DNA of 64,000 nt from Catenulispora sp. MAP5-51 (GCF_041261205.1 NZ_JBGCCH010000012.1:124001-188000), one strand, 5' to 3'. Counted from the first letter of the stretch, positions 39,221-48,114 are shown. Numbers and translations are program-made. The notes: generated by a model from the sequence alone, not told the origin.

Positions 39221-40079
39221 GGCACCCGCGGCGGCCGAAGTGGCCGCACCGACCGCGCCAACAACCGACCGCAGACCACCGGGCCCCGTAGCCACCTACA
39301 TGTGGACCGCGCGAATGTGGGGCCGCTCCGCCCTCCAATACCGCGCCTCGATGATCCTGACCATGGTGAACTCCGGCTTCACCGCCAGCCTGGAGCTGCT
39401 CGGGATCCTGGTCGTCTTCGGCAACGTCGACTCGATCGGCGGCTTCTCACTCCCGGAAGCGCTCTACCTCTACGGCACCGCGCAAGCCGCCTTCTTCACC
39501 AGCGACCTCCTCTTCACCGGCACCGAGAACCTGGCCGACCGCATCCGCCTCGGAACATTCGACGGCCTGCTGATCCGCCCGGTCGGCGTCCTCCCGCAGG
39601 TGTTCGCCGACCAGTTCACCCCACGCCGCCTGGCTCCCCTGGTCCCCGCCTACGCTGCCCTCGCGATCGGCGTGGCCAGGGCCCCGGTGCACTGGACGCT
39701 CCTGCGCGCCGCGATGGTGCCCTACACGCTGCTCATCGGCATCGCGGTCTTCGGCGCGATCTGGATCCTGGTCGGCGCCTTCCAGATCGTCGCCGCCGAC
39801 GCCTCGGAGGTGATGAACAGCGTCACCTACGGCGGCCAGTTCATGACCTCCTATCCCTTGTCCCTGTACGGCCGCAAACTGATGCTGTTCCTGACCTTCG
39901 GCCTGCCGCTGGCCTACGTGAACTGGCAGCCCACGCTCTACGTCCTGGGCCACCCCGACCCGCTCGGGACCCCGGCCTTCCTCCGCTTCGCCGGGCCGCT
40001 GTTCGCCGCGGCCCTGTGGGCCCTGGCGCTCCTCGCCTGGCGCCAGGCCCTGCGCCACCACCGATCCACCGGGAGCTGA
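39213..40079 (+). CDS. ABC-2-type transporter permease 2
   Basis: A 288-aa paralogue-type partner of the preceding permease, with six membrane segments after a Pro/Ala-rich N-terminus. [35 protein letters not shown] and [27 protein letters not shown] are diagnostic, and [20 protein letters not shown] precedes the last helices. GTG start overlapping the previous gene. Cargo unknown. Confidence 0.87.
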   Translation: MAEAPAAAEVAAPTAPTTDRRPPGPVATYMWTARMWGRSALQYRASMILTMVNSGFTASLELLGILVVFGNVDSIGGFSLPEALYLYGTAQAAFFTSDLLFTGTENLADRIRLGTFDGLLIRPVGVLPQVFADQFTPRRLAPLVPAYAALAIGVARAPVHWTLLRAAMVPYTLLIGIAVFGAIWILVGAFQIVAADASEVMNSVTYGGQFMTSYPLSLYGRKLMLFLTFGLPLAYVNWQPTLYVLGHPDPLGTPAFLRFAGPLFAAALWALALLAWRQALRHHRSTGS

Positions 40080-40084
40080 CCGCC

Positions 40085-41038
40085 GTGACCTCTGTGATCA
40101 TCGAGGCCGAGAACCTGTCGAAGACCTACACCCTGCGCAGGAAGGCCGGACGCCTGAAACGCGAACGGACCACCGTCGAGGCGGTCCGCGACCTGAACCT
40201 CTCCGTCGCCGAGGGAGAGCTGCTGGGCTACATCGGGCCGAACGGCGCGGGGAAGTCCACCTCCATCAAGATGTTCACCGGCATCCTGTCCCCCTCCGCC
40301 GGCACACTCCGGGTCGCCGGGCTGGAGCCGATCCGCGACCGCAAGCAACTGGCCCGGCGCATCGGCGTGGTGTTCGGGCAGCGCACCACACTGTGGTGGG
40401 ACCTGCCCCTGCGCGACTCCTTCGCCCTGCTGCACCGGATGTACGCGGTCCCGGACGCCCGCTTCGCCGCGAACCTCGAACGCTACGTCGCCCTGCTCGA
40501 GCTGGAACCCCTCCTCGACACGCCGGTGCGCCAGCTCAGCCTCGGCCAGCGCATGCGCGGCGACCTGACCGCGGCGCTGCTGCACGACCCGGCCGTGCTC
40601 TACCTGGACGAGCCGACGATCGGCCTGGACGTCACCAGCAAGGCCGTGGTCCGCGAGTTCCTGTCCGAGCTGAACCGCGAGCAGGGCACGACGATCGTGC
40701 TGACCACCCACGACCTGGACGACATCGAGCGCCTGTGCCGCCGGGTGGTGGTCATCGACCACGGGACCGTCGCCTACGACGGCCAGCTGACCGCGCTGCG
40801 GGCCCGGGTCGCCGCGGACCGGACGCTGGTCGTCGACCTGGCCGAGCCGGGTCCGGCGATCACCGTGCCGGGCGCGACGGTGACCCGGGTCGACGGCCCG
40901 CGGCAGTGGCTGGCGTTCCCGGCGGAGGCGAACGCGGCGGCTCTGGTGGCCGCGATCGCGGCGCGCTACGAGTTGCTGGACGTGTCGATCCGCGACGCAG
41001 ACATCGAAGAGGTTATTCGCAACCTGTACACAGGCTGA
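40085..41038 (+). CDS. ABC-2 transporter ATP-binding protein
   Basis: A 317-aa ATPase that powers the two preceding permeases. Walker A is GYIGPNGAGKSTSIKM, the Q-loop is VVFGQRTTLWWDLPL, the signature is VRQLSLGQRMRGDLTAALLHDP and Walker B is AVLYLDEPTIGLDVTSK, with TTHDLDDIERL giving the switch His. A C-terminal extension follows the catalytic domain. GTG start 5 nt after the permease stop. Substrate unknown; export of a lipid, antibiotic or peptide is typical of the class. Confidence 0.93.
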   Translation: MTSVIIEAENLSKTYTLRRKAGRLKRERTTVEAVRDLNLSVAEGELLGYIGPNGAGKSTSIKMFTGILSPSAGTLRVAGLEPIRDRKQLARRIGVVFGQRTTLWWDLPLRDSFALLHRMYAVPDARFAANLERYVALLELEPLLDTPVRQLSLGQRMRGDLTAALLHDPAVLYLDEPTIGLDVTSKAVVREFLSELNREQGTTIVLTTHDLDDIERLCRRVVVIDHGTVAYDGQLTALRARVAADRTLVVDLAEPGPAITVPGATVTRVDGPRQWLAFPAEANAAALVAAIAARYELLDVSIRDADIEEVIRNLYTG

Positions 41039-41118
41039 TATGGTGACGCGGCAATCTCGGGCATTGATGCTGGTCAGTATCGAACAAAAGATCTGCGACA
41101 CCACATCGGGAGGGCGCC

Positions 41119-42900
41119 ATGGCCGGATGGACCGTCCCCGGGTACAGCGGGACCCGGGTACTGGGCGTCGGGGAGGCCGGTCGGATCGACGAGGCCGTGC
41201 ACGACGCGAGCGGCGACCGGGTCACGATCACGTACCTGAGCGAGAAGCTGTGCTCGGACGAGGTGTTCCGCGAACGCTTCCGCCGCGAGGCGGAGCTCCT
41301 GGCGGGCCTGGACCACCCGAACGTGGTGCGGGTCCGCGGCCTGGCGGCGGACGGGTCCGCGTTGGCGCTGGTCACGGACGCGGTCGAGGGCGCAGCACTG
41401 CGGAGGGTGCTCGCGATCTCCGGCCCGCTGTCCCCGGAGGCGGCGCTCACGGTGCTGCGCGCGTCGCTGCTCGGCCTCGGCGCCGCCGGCGACATCGGGG
41501 TCGTGCACCGGGACTACCAGCCCTCGGACGTGGTGGTCGCGCCCGACGGGGCGGTGAAGGTGGGCGGCTTCGGGCTCGCCGTGCGGACCGGGGCGATGAT
41601 GCCCGCAGCCGGTCCGCCTTCTTATATGGCGCCCGAGCTGTGGGAAGGTGCGGCGCCGGGGCCCGTGAGCGACATCTACGCGGCGACGGCCACCTTCTAC
41701 GAGTGCCTGACGGGGCGCGTGCCGTACACGGCGGACTCCGTGTTCGAGCTGCAGACGATGCACCGGGCGGCGCCGATACCTGTGGCCGACATACCCGCGG
41801 CGCTGGCGCCTTTGCTGGCGCTGGGGTTGGCCAAGACCCCGGCGGAGCGGCCGGCGACGGCGACGGCGTTCCTCGCCGAGCTGGAAGCGGCCGCGGTCGT
41901 GGAGTTCGGGCTGGAGTGGGAGGAGCGCGGGCGGCGGGAGCTCGGCGCTTTGGTGGCGGCGCTTCCCGAGGAAGACCCGACAGCCGTGGCACCGACGGAC
42001 GCGTCACGTTCGGCCATCGCCGCCGGTGACGACGGCGCGGGCATGAACCGCGGGACCAAGATCGGGATCGGCGCCGCGGTGATCGCGGTGATCGGAGCCG
42101 TGGTGGCGGCGATGGCCCTGTCCCCGGGCAAGCACAGTGCGGCGGCGGCAGCGCCGTCCGGCGAGATCGTGTCGAGCGGTTCGGACCAGGCCGCGCCGAC
42201 CGACGGCGGGGACTCGCCGGGGGTGGCGGGGGCGGCCCCGAAGCCGGGTTCGAGCAGCGCCGGCAACAGCTCCCCGACCTCGGCGAGGGCGACGAGCGAC
42301 GCCTCGAGCACCTCGGCGACCACGGCCACCGGCCCGGGCTCGGGATCGGCACCGACCAGCACGGCGACGCTCGTCGGCCTGCCGATACCGACGCTGCACT
42401 CCTGGGACCCGCCGCCGACCTCCGCGCCGGCCGGCCCGCCGCCGACCTCCGGCCCGGGCAGCCCGACCGGCAGCAGCGCGCCGCCGACGTCGCCGAGCGC
42501 CACGGTGACGGTCTCGGCCAGCGCGAGCATGACGAAGAGCACGTACAGCGGCCCCTGTCCGCCGACCGATCCGCCGACCGGAGCGGTGACGTTCACCGTG
42601 GGCGGGCTGCCGGCCGGGAATTCGGTGCCGATCACGTTCCACTGGCACGTGCCCGGCACCGGGACCGGCGGCAGCGGCGGCGCGAGCGGCTCGGGCGAGG
42701 TCGACGCCCGCGACGGCACGACCACCACGGGGTTCACGGTCGTGGACGATCAGCATTCGCAGAAGGGGCTGTCCGGCACGGTCCAGGTCACGTGGAGCGC
42801 GCCGGGCACGTCCGGGGGCTCGACGACTGCCGGGTCCGTGGACATCACCTGCACTCCTTCCGGCGGGGCCAGCAGCGGCGGCGGCGCGAGCGGCGGCTAG
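41119..42900 (+). CDS. Membrane-bound Ser/Thr kinase-like protein, predicted pseudokinase
   Basis: A 593-aa Hanks-type kinase fold, a membrane helix (about 315-334) and an extracellular Ser/Thr/Pro/Gly-rich region. The Gly loop (GVGEAG, 16-21) and the HRD of H130-R131-D132 remain, but the ATP Lys is Thr38 (VTIT instead of VAIK), the HRDxKPxN motif reads HRDYQPSD (Lys and Asn replaced) and DFG reads GFG (Gly150). Loss of both the Lys and the DFG Asp predicts no or weak catalysis. YMAPEL (170-174) is intact. The extracellular part ends with a possible beta-rich domain. ATG 41119 with GGGAGGG. The ABC-2 operon lies just upstream; the link is unproven. Confidence 0.85.
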   Translation: MAGWTVPGYSGTRVLGVGEAGRIDEAVHDASGDRVTITYLSEKLCSDEVFRERFRREAELLAGLDHPNVVRVRGLAADGSALALVTDAVEGAALRRVLAISGPLSPEAALTVLRASLLGLGAAGDIGVVHRDYQPSDVVVAPDGAVKVGGFGLAVRTGAMMPAAGPPSYMAPELWEGAAPGPVSDIYAATATFYECLTGRVPYTADSVFELQTMHRAAPIPVADIPAALAPLLALGLAKTPAERPATATAFLAELEAAAVVEFGLEWEERGRRELGALVAALPEEDPTAVAPTDASRSAIAAGDDGAGMNRGTKIGIGAAVIAVIGAVVAAMALSPGKHSAAAAAPSGEIVSSGSDQAAPTDGGDSPGVAGAAPKPGSSSAGNSSPTSARATSDASSTSATTATGPGSGSAPTSTATLVGLPIPTLHSWDPPPTSAPAGPPPTSGPGSPTGSSAPPTSPSATVTVSASASMTKSTYSGPCPPTDPPTGAVTFTVGGLPAGNSVPITFHWHVPGTGTGGSGGASGSGEVDARDGTTTTGFTVVDDQHSQKGLSGTVQVTWSAPGTSGGSTTAGSVDITCTPSGGASSGGGASGG

Positions 42901-43538
42901 CCCGAACCCGGCGGCCTGCCCAAACCCAACGCCTCCACGACGAACCGCCGGACCTCGCCGAAGGCCGGCGGTTCGTCGCCGTGCTCGGCGAAGGCCAGCT
43001 GCGCCGAACCCACCAGCATCAGGGTCTTGAGGTCGGGGTCGAGCGTGGCGGGAAGCCGGCCGAGCACGCGCTCGGCGTCGAGGTAGCCGGCCACCATGCG
43101 CGTGCCCTCGGTCAGCACCGGCAGCCCGGGGACGCCCGCCGCTCGCAGGCGGGCGCGCAGGCCGTCGCGGAAGGTCACGAGGGCGAGCACGTGCCGGGCC
43201 ACCGACCCGAAGAAGTCGGTCAGCGCCTCGGCCAGGTTGTCGGCCGGATCGCCCTGCCCGGCCCGCGCCCGCAGCCGCCCGTCCTGCTCGGCGACCCGGC
43301 GCGCCCGGTCGATGAGGTAGTCGGCGAGAAAGGCGTCGAAGTCGGCGAAGTGCCGGTGCAGCACGCCCTTGGCCACGCCGGCCTCCTCGGTGACCGCACG
43401 GCTGGTCAGCGCGGCCGGCCCCGGCCCGAGCAGGACCCGCTCGGCGGCGTCGAAGAGCTGCTGGCGGGGGTCGCGGATGGCGATGCCGGTCGGCACGGCG
43501 GGGGTTCCCTTCGGCGGATGGCGGATGGCGGATGGCAC
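42897..43538 (-). CDS. TetR-family transcriptional regulator
   Basis: A 213-aa repressor-type protein. The DNA-binding part is RQQLFDAAERVLLGPGPAALTSRAVTEEAGVAKGVLHRHFADFDAFLADYL. The first 20 residues before this are not conserved and a GTG start giving VPTGIAIRD may be the real one. Its stop shares a CTAG with that of the convergent kinase-like gene. It is divergent from the methyltransferase gene, with a five-half-site operator array between them. Confidence 0.9.
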   Translation of the reverse strand: MPSAIRHPPKGTPAVPTGIAIRDPRQQLFDAAERVLLGPGPAALTSRAVTEEAGVAKGVLHRHFADFDAFLADYLIDRARRVAEQDGRLRARAGQGDPADNLAEALTDFFGSVARHVLALVTFRDGLRARLRAAGVPGLPVLTEGTRMVAGYLDAERVLGRLPATLDPDLKTLMLVGSAQLAFAEHGDEPPAFGEVRRFVVEALGLGRPPGSG

Positions 43539-43551
43539 GTCCGGTGGACGA

Positions 43552-43598
43552 GTGGGCAGGCGCCCACTTAAGGTGGGCGAGCGCCCACTAGAGTGGGC
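43552..43598. promoter_or_regulatory. Five phased half-sites, candidate TetR operator array
   Basis: GTGGGC and GCCCAC alternate at 43552, 43562, 43573, 43583 and 43593, with starts 10-11 bp apart. Neighbouring pairs form dyads such as GTGGGCGAGCGCCCAC (43573-43588). The array lies between the TetR and methyltransferase starts. Confidence 0.75.
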
Positions 43599-43624
43599 AC
43601 ACGGTCACTATAGCCGGAGACACC

Positions 43625-44512
43625 ATGCCTGAGCAGCCCCGCGACCCGAGCGACGAGCCTGTGCAGCGGCCGACCGAACCGGCAGCGCCCACTGTGCCGA
43701 GCCCCGAGCCCCACCAGCCGCCCTCCCCAACCCAGCCCGCCGGCAGCGCGATCTCCGCCTCCTTCGGCGAGGACCCGGCCCGCTACGACCGCGCCCGCCC
43801 CGGCTATCCGCGTGCGCTGATCGACCGCGTCGTCGCCGGGCGGCCCGCGCGCACCGTGCTCGACGTCGGCTGCGGCACCGGCATCGTGGCCCGCCAGCTT
43901 CAGGCCGCCGGGTGCGTGGTCACCGGCGTCGAGCCCGATGCGCGGATGGCCGCCTTCGCGGCGGGGCGCGGGGTGGGCGTCGAGGTCGCGACGTTCGAGG
44001 ACTGGGATCCGGCGGCCCGGCTCTTCGACGTCCTGACCGCGGGCATGACCTGGCACTGGGTCGACGCGGAGGCCGGGGCCGAGCAGGCGGCGCGGGTCCT
44101 GCGGCCCGGCGGTCGGATCGCGCTGTTCTGGAACGCCTTCCAGGTCCCGCCGCAACTCGCCGAGGCCTTCGCGGAGGTCTACGCCGAGCTCCTGCCGGAG
44201 CACCCGATGTACCAGCACGGCGTGCGGGCCGGCAAAGAGGTCTACGCACCGCTCCTGGCCGGCACCGCCGACCGGCTGCGCGAGGCCGGGTTCGAGCAGG
44301 TCGAGCACTGGCGCGACGAGTGGAAGCGCACCTACACCCGCGCCGAATGGCTGGACCTGTTCCCCACCTTCGGCGGCCACGCGCTGCTGCCGCGCACGAC
44401 CGTGGCCGCGCTGCAGGAGGCGATCGGAGCCGAGGTGGACGCGGTCGGCGGGGAGTTCGAGGTCGAATACGCGACGGTGACGGTCGCCGCGCTCCGCGCT
44501 CCGCGAGAGTGA
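43625..44512 (+). CDS. SAM-dependent methyltransferase, class I
   Basis: A 295-aa small-molecule methyltransferase. After a Pro-rich N-terminus of about 45 residues, ASFGEDPARYDRARPGYPRALIDRV and the SAM motif TVLDVGCGTGIVARQLQAAG are followed by VTGVEPDARM and AGMTWHWVDAEAGAEQAARVLRPGGRIALFWN, a pattern close to the Methyltransf_11/25 group of Streptomyces proteins. Substrate unknown. Divergent from a TetR gene, which probably controls it. Confidence 0.88.
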   Translation: MPEQPRDPSDEPVQRPTEPAAPTVPSPEPHQPPSPTQPAGSAISASFGEDPARYDRARPGYPRALIDRVVAGRPARTVLDVGCGTGIVARQLQAAGCVVTGVEPDARMAAFAAGRGVGVEVATFEDWDPAARLFDVLTAGMTWHWVDAEAGAEQAARVLRPGGRIALFWNAFQVPPQLAEAFAEVYAELLPEHPMYQHGVRAGKEVYAPLLAGTADRLREAGFEQVEHWRDEWKRTYTRAEWLDLFPTFGGHALLPRTTVAALQEAIGAEVDAVGGEFEVEYATVTVAALRAPRE

Positions 44513-44576
44513 CTGAGTCAGGTCACCTGAGCCAGACCGGGCCAGACCGAGCCGACCGAGCCGACCGGGCCGAACC

Positions 44577-45398
44577 TCAGCGCCCGCCCAGCGCCGCTTC
44601 CCCCGCAGCCCGCATCTCCGCCAGCGGCGCCGGCGCCCGCCCGGTCATCAGCTCCACCTGCAACACCGCCTGGTGCACCAGCAGGTCCAGCCCGCCGAGC
44701 ACCGCGCCGCCGTGCTCCGCCCACGCGGCGGCGAGCGGCGTCGGCCAGGGGTGGTAGAGCACGTCGAACAGGGTCCCCGGGTTCGTCGGGACCGAAGGTG
44801 CGAGAGTGTCCGTGGCGCCGGCCGGCGTCGTGCTGATGACCAGGTCGCCCTCGAACGCCGCCGGGGCCTCGGCCCAGTCGCGGATCCGCACCGCGGTGCC
44901 GACCGCCGCGGCGATCGCGTGGATCTCGGCGTCGCGGGCGCGGTTGCGGATGTAGATCTCGACCTCGCCCTTCGTGATGCCCGACAGGGCCGACAGGGCC
45001 GAGGAGGCCGTCGCGCCCGCGCCGAGGACCGACGCCGCCGAGGCCTGCGTCACGCCGCGCTCGGCCAGGGCGTTGACCAGGCCGGGGACGTCGGTGTTGG
45101 TGCCGGTGCGGGCGCCGTCCTGGGCGAACAACACCGTGTTCACCGCATCCACTGCCCGCGCCGTCGCGCTCACCTCGTCCAGCAGCGGGATCACCGCGCG
45201 CTTGAGGGGCATGGTCAGCGACAGGCCGGCCCAGGAGGCGTCGAGCCCGGACAGGAAGTCCGGGAGCGACGCCTCGTCGACCTCGTGTGCGTCGTAGGCC
45301 CAGTCCGTCAGGCCGAGGGCGGCGTACGCGGCCCGGTGCAGGACCGGGGAGAGCGAGTGCGCGATCGGCGAACCGAGGACGGCGGCGTGGCGGGTCAG
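44577..45398 (-). CDS. aroE: Shikimate dehydrogenase, 5' end without a normal start codon
   Basis: NADP-dependent reduction of dehydroshikimate. From 45398 the frame encodes LTRHAAVLGSPIAHSLSPVLHRAAYAALG, the expected N-terminus with the shikimate-binding SxS motif, then SLTMPLKRAVIP with the catalytic Lys, DVPGLVNALAERG and the Rossmann loop LGAGATASSALSAL; total 273 aa, normal length. But no ATG, GTG or TTG lies in frame before it; the only codon near is CTG at 45398. A GTG overlapping the mltG stop (45412) opens the other frame and hits TGA after five codons. One extra C in AACCC (45402-45406) would join it. The ATG at 45212 would lose essential residues. Confidence 0.85.
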   Translation of the reverse strand: MTRHAAVLGSPIAHSLSPVLHRAAYAALGLTDWAYDAHEVDEASLPDFLSGLDASWAGLSLTMPLKRAVIPLLDEVSATARAVDAVNTVLFAQDGARTGTNTDVPGLVNALAERGVTQASAASVLGAGATASSALSALSGITKGEVEIYIRNRARDAEIHAIAAAVGTAVRIRDWAEAPAAFEGDLVISTTPAGATDTLAPSVPTNPGTLFDVLYHPWPTPLAAAWAEHGGAVLGGLDLLVHQAVLQVELMTGRAPAPLAEMRAAGEAALGGR

Positions 45399-45408
45399 GT
45401 CGGGTTCC

Positions 45409-47394
45409 TCACTGTGACGTGGAGCAGGCCTTGTCGCGCGACGCCTTCTGGCTCTTCTCGAAGAACTCCGTGCCGGTCGCGGTGACGCACCAGTAGTAGT
45501 CGTTGTCGTGGCTCGGCGCCAAGGCGGACTTGATCATGTCGTCGGAGGGGATGTACACCGGCGTCGGCGGCAGGCCGTGGTGCGGGGCGTAGGTCGAGTA
45601 CGGGTTGTTCGGGTCCTGGACCTGCTTCGCGGTCGGGAGCGCGCCGTTCGGGAGGTGGCCGATGTAGTACAGCGCCGTGGAGTCCACGCCCAGGTAGTCG
45701 TTGTCCTTCAGGCGCAGGTAGACGCCCTCGGCGACCTTCTGGCCGTCGGTCGGGTCGGTGACCTCGCCCTCGGCGATCGAGGCGACCTTCAGGACGTCCT
45801 CCGGCGTGCACTTGACGGTGCCGCAGGTCAGGCCCACGGCCTTGGTGGGGAAGCCGATGTTGTTCAGGAACGCCATGCGGTTGGCCACCATCTGCTTCAG
45901 CACGCTCACCGGGTTGTCCGACGTCGTCAGCGAATACGTCCCCGGCTCGAGCATGCCCTCGATGGTGAACTTGCCGCTGCTGTCCTTCGACCACGGCGGC
46001 AGGCCGATCGTGTTGTCGGCCACCGCGCTGTCGAAGTCGGCCTGCTTCCACTTGCGCTTGTCGATCAGGCTGGCCACGACGTCCTTGGCCCACTCGTGGG
46101 ACTGGACGATTATCTGCGAGGCGTCGGACAGGTTCGACTTCTTCAGCAGTTCCAGCACCGCGTTGGTGCCGGAGATCGCCGGGCAGATCGAGTACGTGCC
46201 GGCGGTGATGCCGGTCGAGCCCTGGTTCTGGTTCGCCGCGTTGACGTAGGCCCGCGAGCTCTTGACCACGCCAGCGGTGAACAGGGCGTCCGCGATCTGC
46301 GAGCCGGTCGCGCCGCGCGGGATGTCCACCGGCACCTTCGCACTCGCCGCACAGGTGGCCCCGGCGGTGTAGTCGGGGGCGGGGCCGTACTTGCCCTTGT
46401 AGTAGGAGTAGCCGGCGTACATGCAGCCGCCGAACAAGCTCAGGATGCCGACCAGGACGAACAGCGGGGCCCAGGCGCGCAGCTTGCCGCCGCGGCGGCG
46501 CGGGGCCTGGTCCTCGAAGAAGCCGTCGTCGTCCCAGTCGCCTCCGCCCTGGCCGTACCCGGCCTGGTCGTAGCCGCCCTGGTCGTACTCCTCCTCGGCG
46601 GCGCCGCGGCGGCCGCGGCTCCCCCGGCCCGAAGATCGTGCAGGGCGGCCGGCCCGGCCGCCGTCGTCCCAGCCCGCGCTGCCGTGCTCGGTGTAGCCGG
46701 CCTCGCCCGCGGCCGCCGAGCCGGTGTCGCCCCAGCCGTCGTCGGCGTAGGAGTCGGCCGCGGTCGCGGTGCCGCCGGCGCCGTACGGATCCTGCGACGG
46801 CTGCGCGTAGGGGTCGATGACCTCGCTCTGCACGACCTTCGGGCCCGGGCGGGCGGCCCGGCGGCCGCGCGTGCCGCCGGCGGCCGGCGCGGCCTGCTGC
46901 TGGCCGTAGCCCGGTGGGGGCTGCTGGCCGTAGCCGGACTGCTGGTAGCCCTGCTGCTGTCCTTGCTGTCCTTGCTGGCCCTGCTGGCCGTACTGCGGCT
47001 GCGATTGCTGCGGCACCTGCGGCTGGCCGTAGCCCTGGCCGCCGCCCTGCTGCTGCGCCTGGCCGCCGTAGCCGGCCTGCTGGCCGTAGCCGCGCTGCGG
47101 ACCGGGGCCCTGCTGCTGCTGGCCGGACTGGCCGTACCCCTGCTGCTGGCCGTAAGAACCCTGCTGGCTGCCGTAGCCCTGCTGGCCCTGCTGGCCGTAC
47201 GAACCCTGCTGCTGGCCGTAGCCCCGGTCGTACCCGGGCTGCTGGCCCTGCTGCCCCTGCTGCTGCTGGCCCTGCTGACCCTGCTGGCCATACGACGGAT
47301 CCTGCTCGTACGGATCCGACGGCTGCGCATCGGCCCTCCGGCGGCCCCGCCCCTGAGGCGCGTCGCCCCCGTATCGCCAATCGCCGTCGCTCAT
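45409..47394 (-). CDS. mltG: Endolytic transglycosylase MltG (YceG family) with long Q/G/Y-rich N-terminus
   Basis: Cuts nascent peptidoglycan strands to end elongation; 661 aa. The C-terminal YceG domain has the catalytic Glu region VASIAEGEVTDPTDGQKVAEGVYLRL (near residue 540) and NPYSTYAPHHGLPPTPVYIP. A single membrane helix (APLFVLVGILSLFGGCMYAGY, near 305-327) is preceded by about 190 residues very rich in Gln, Gly and Tyr (repeats of YGQQ, QGQQ), then an acidic segment. The intracellular low-complexity region is far longer than in E. coli MltG. It overlaps ruvX (TGATG). Confidence 0.93.
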   Translation of the reverse strand: MSDGDWRYGGDAPQGRGRRRADAQPSDPYEQDPSYGQQGQQGQQQQGQQGQQPGYDRGYGQQQGSYGQQGQQGYGSQQGSYGQQQGYGQSGQQQQGPGPQRGYGQQAGYGGQAQQQGGGQGYGQPQVPQQSQPQYGQQGQQGQQGQQQGYQQSGYGQQPPPGYGQQQAAPAAGGTRGRRAARPGPKVVQSEVIDPYAQPSQDPYGAGGTATAADSYADDGWGDTGSAAAGEAGYTEHGSAGWDDGGRAGRPARSSGRGSRGRRGAAEEEYDQGGYDQAGYGQGGGDWDDDGFFEDQAPRRRGGKLRAWAPLFVLVGILSLFGGCMYAGYSYYKGKYGPAPDYTAGATCAASAKVPVDIPRGATGSQIADALFTAGVVKSSRAYVNAANQNQGSTGITAGTYSICPAISGTNAVLELLKKSNLSDASQIIVQSHEWAKDVVASLIDKRKWKQADFDSAVADNTIGLPPWSKDSSGKFTIEGMLEPGTYSLTTSDNPVSVLKQMVANRMAFLNNIGFPTKAVGLTCGTVKCTPEDVLKVASIAEGEVTDPTDGQKVAEGVYLRLKDNDYLGVDSTALYYIGHLPNGALPTAKQVQDPNNPYSTYAPHHGLPPTPVYIPSDDMIKSALAPSHDNDYYWCVTATGTEFFEKSQKASRDKACSTSQ

Positions 47395-47909
47395 CAGTTG
47401 CCGTCCTCCAGCTGGACCATCAGGCCGGGCGGACGTCCGGACATCCGTTCGGCATCAAGTGCGTTCTGCAAGATAACCACGGCGGCCGCTTGGTCTACCA
47501 CCGATCTGCCCTTCTTCGCCTTGACCCCCGAGGCCCGCAGCCCCTGGGTCGCGGTGACCGTGGACAGACGCTCGTCGACCAGCCGGACCGGCACCCGCGG
47601 ACCGAGGCGGCGGACCAGATCCCGGGCGTAGCCACGGATCTTGGCCGCGGCCGGGCCCTCGCCGCCGGACAGCGAGCGCGGCAGGCCGACCACGATCTCG
47701 AAGGCCTCGTACTCGGCGGCCAGCGCGGCCAGGCGGTCCAGGGAGGCGCGGCGCGGCTCGGCCTTCACCGTCTCCACCGGGGTGGCCAGCAGGCCGTCGC
47801 GGTCGCAGGAGGCCACGCCGATCCGGACGGTGCCGACATCGACCCCCAGCCGCACACCCCGGCGCATCTCGCGCTGCGGGGACGGGTCCGGGACCTCTGA
47901 CATCTCCAT
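47394..47909 (-). CDS. ruvX: Putative pre-16S rRNA nuclease / Holliday junction resolvase-like RuvX (YqgF)
   Basis: A 171-aa RNase H-fold protein. RLGVDVGTVRIGVASCDRDGLLATPVETV is the signature (catalytic Asp first), EIVVGLPRSLSGGEG and VRLVDERLSTVTATQGLR hold the other acidic residues. In E. coli YqgF matures 16S rRNA. The ATG at 47909 has GGAAGGAGG 10 nt before it; a second ATG follows two codons later. Lies between alaS and mltG, as in Streptomyces. Confidence 0.93.
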   Translation of the reverse strand: MEMSEVPDPSPQREMRRGVRLGVDVGTVRIGVASCDRDGLLATPVETVKAEPRRASLDRLAALAAEYEAFEIVVGLPRSLSGGEGPAAAKIRGYARDLVRRLGPRVPVRLVDERLSTVTATQGLRASGVKAKKGRSVVDQAAAVVILQNALDAERMSGRPPGLMVQLEDGN

Positions 47910-48085
47910 GTTCGGCGGTCCTCCTTCCGTCCGGGTACGGTCCACGCCAACCGTGACGCGTCCGTGACCGTACCCGGTTCCGGCCTCCGCTGTCGCCTCC
48001 GGCGGCGATACCCGACTTGCCGGACACGGTATGACAAGATACGAATCACCGTCCGTGACGGGACAGCCTTCGGGACTCGGTAAAG

Positions 48086-48114
48086 GGCCCGGGACCGTCA
48101 TCCGGTCCCGGGCC
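48086..48114 (-). terminator. Terminator after alaS
   Basis: A 12-bp perfect stem GGCCCGGGACCG (48086-48097) with CGGTCCCGGGCC (48103-48114) and 5-nt loop, 59 nt beyond the alaS stop in its direction of transcription and followed by a short T run (TTT). Confidence 0.88.

Noticed and set aside
43625-44512. Methyltransferase as a ubiquinone/menaquinone biosynthesis enzyme (UbiE)
   Set aside because: Only the general SAM fold fits; it lacks the UbiE-specific segments, and the N-terminal tail and TetR neighbour point to another role.
45395-47380. Second long minus-strand frame overlapping mltG
   Set aside because: It is an out-of-frame shadow of the repetitive Q/G/Y-rich coding region, with no family similarity.
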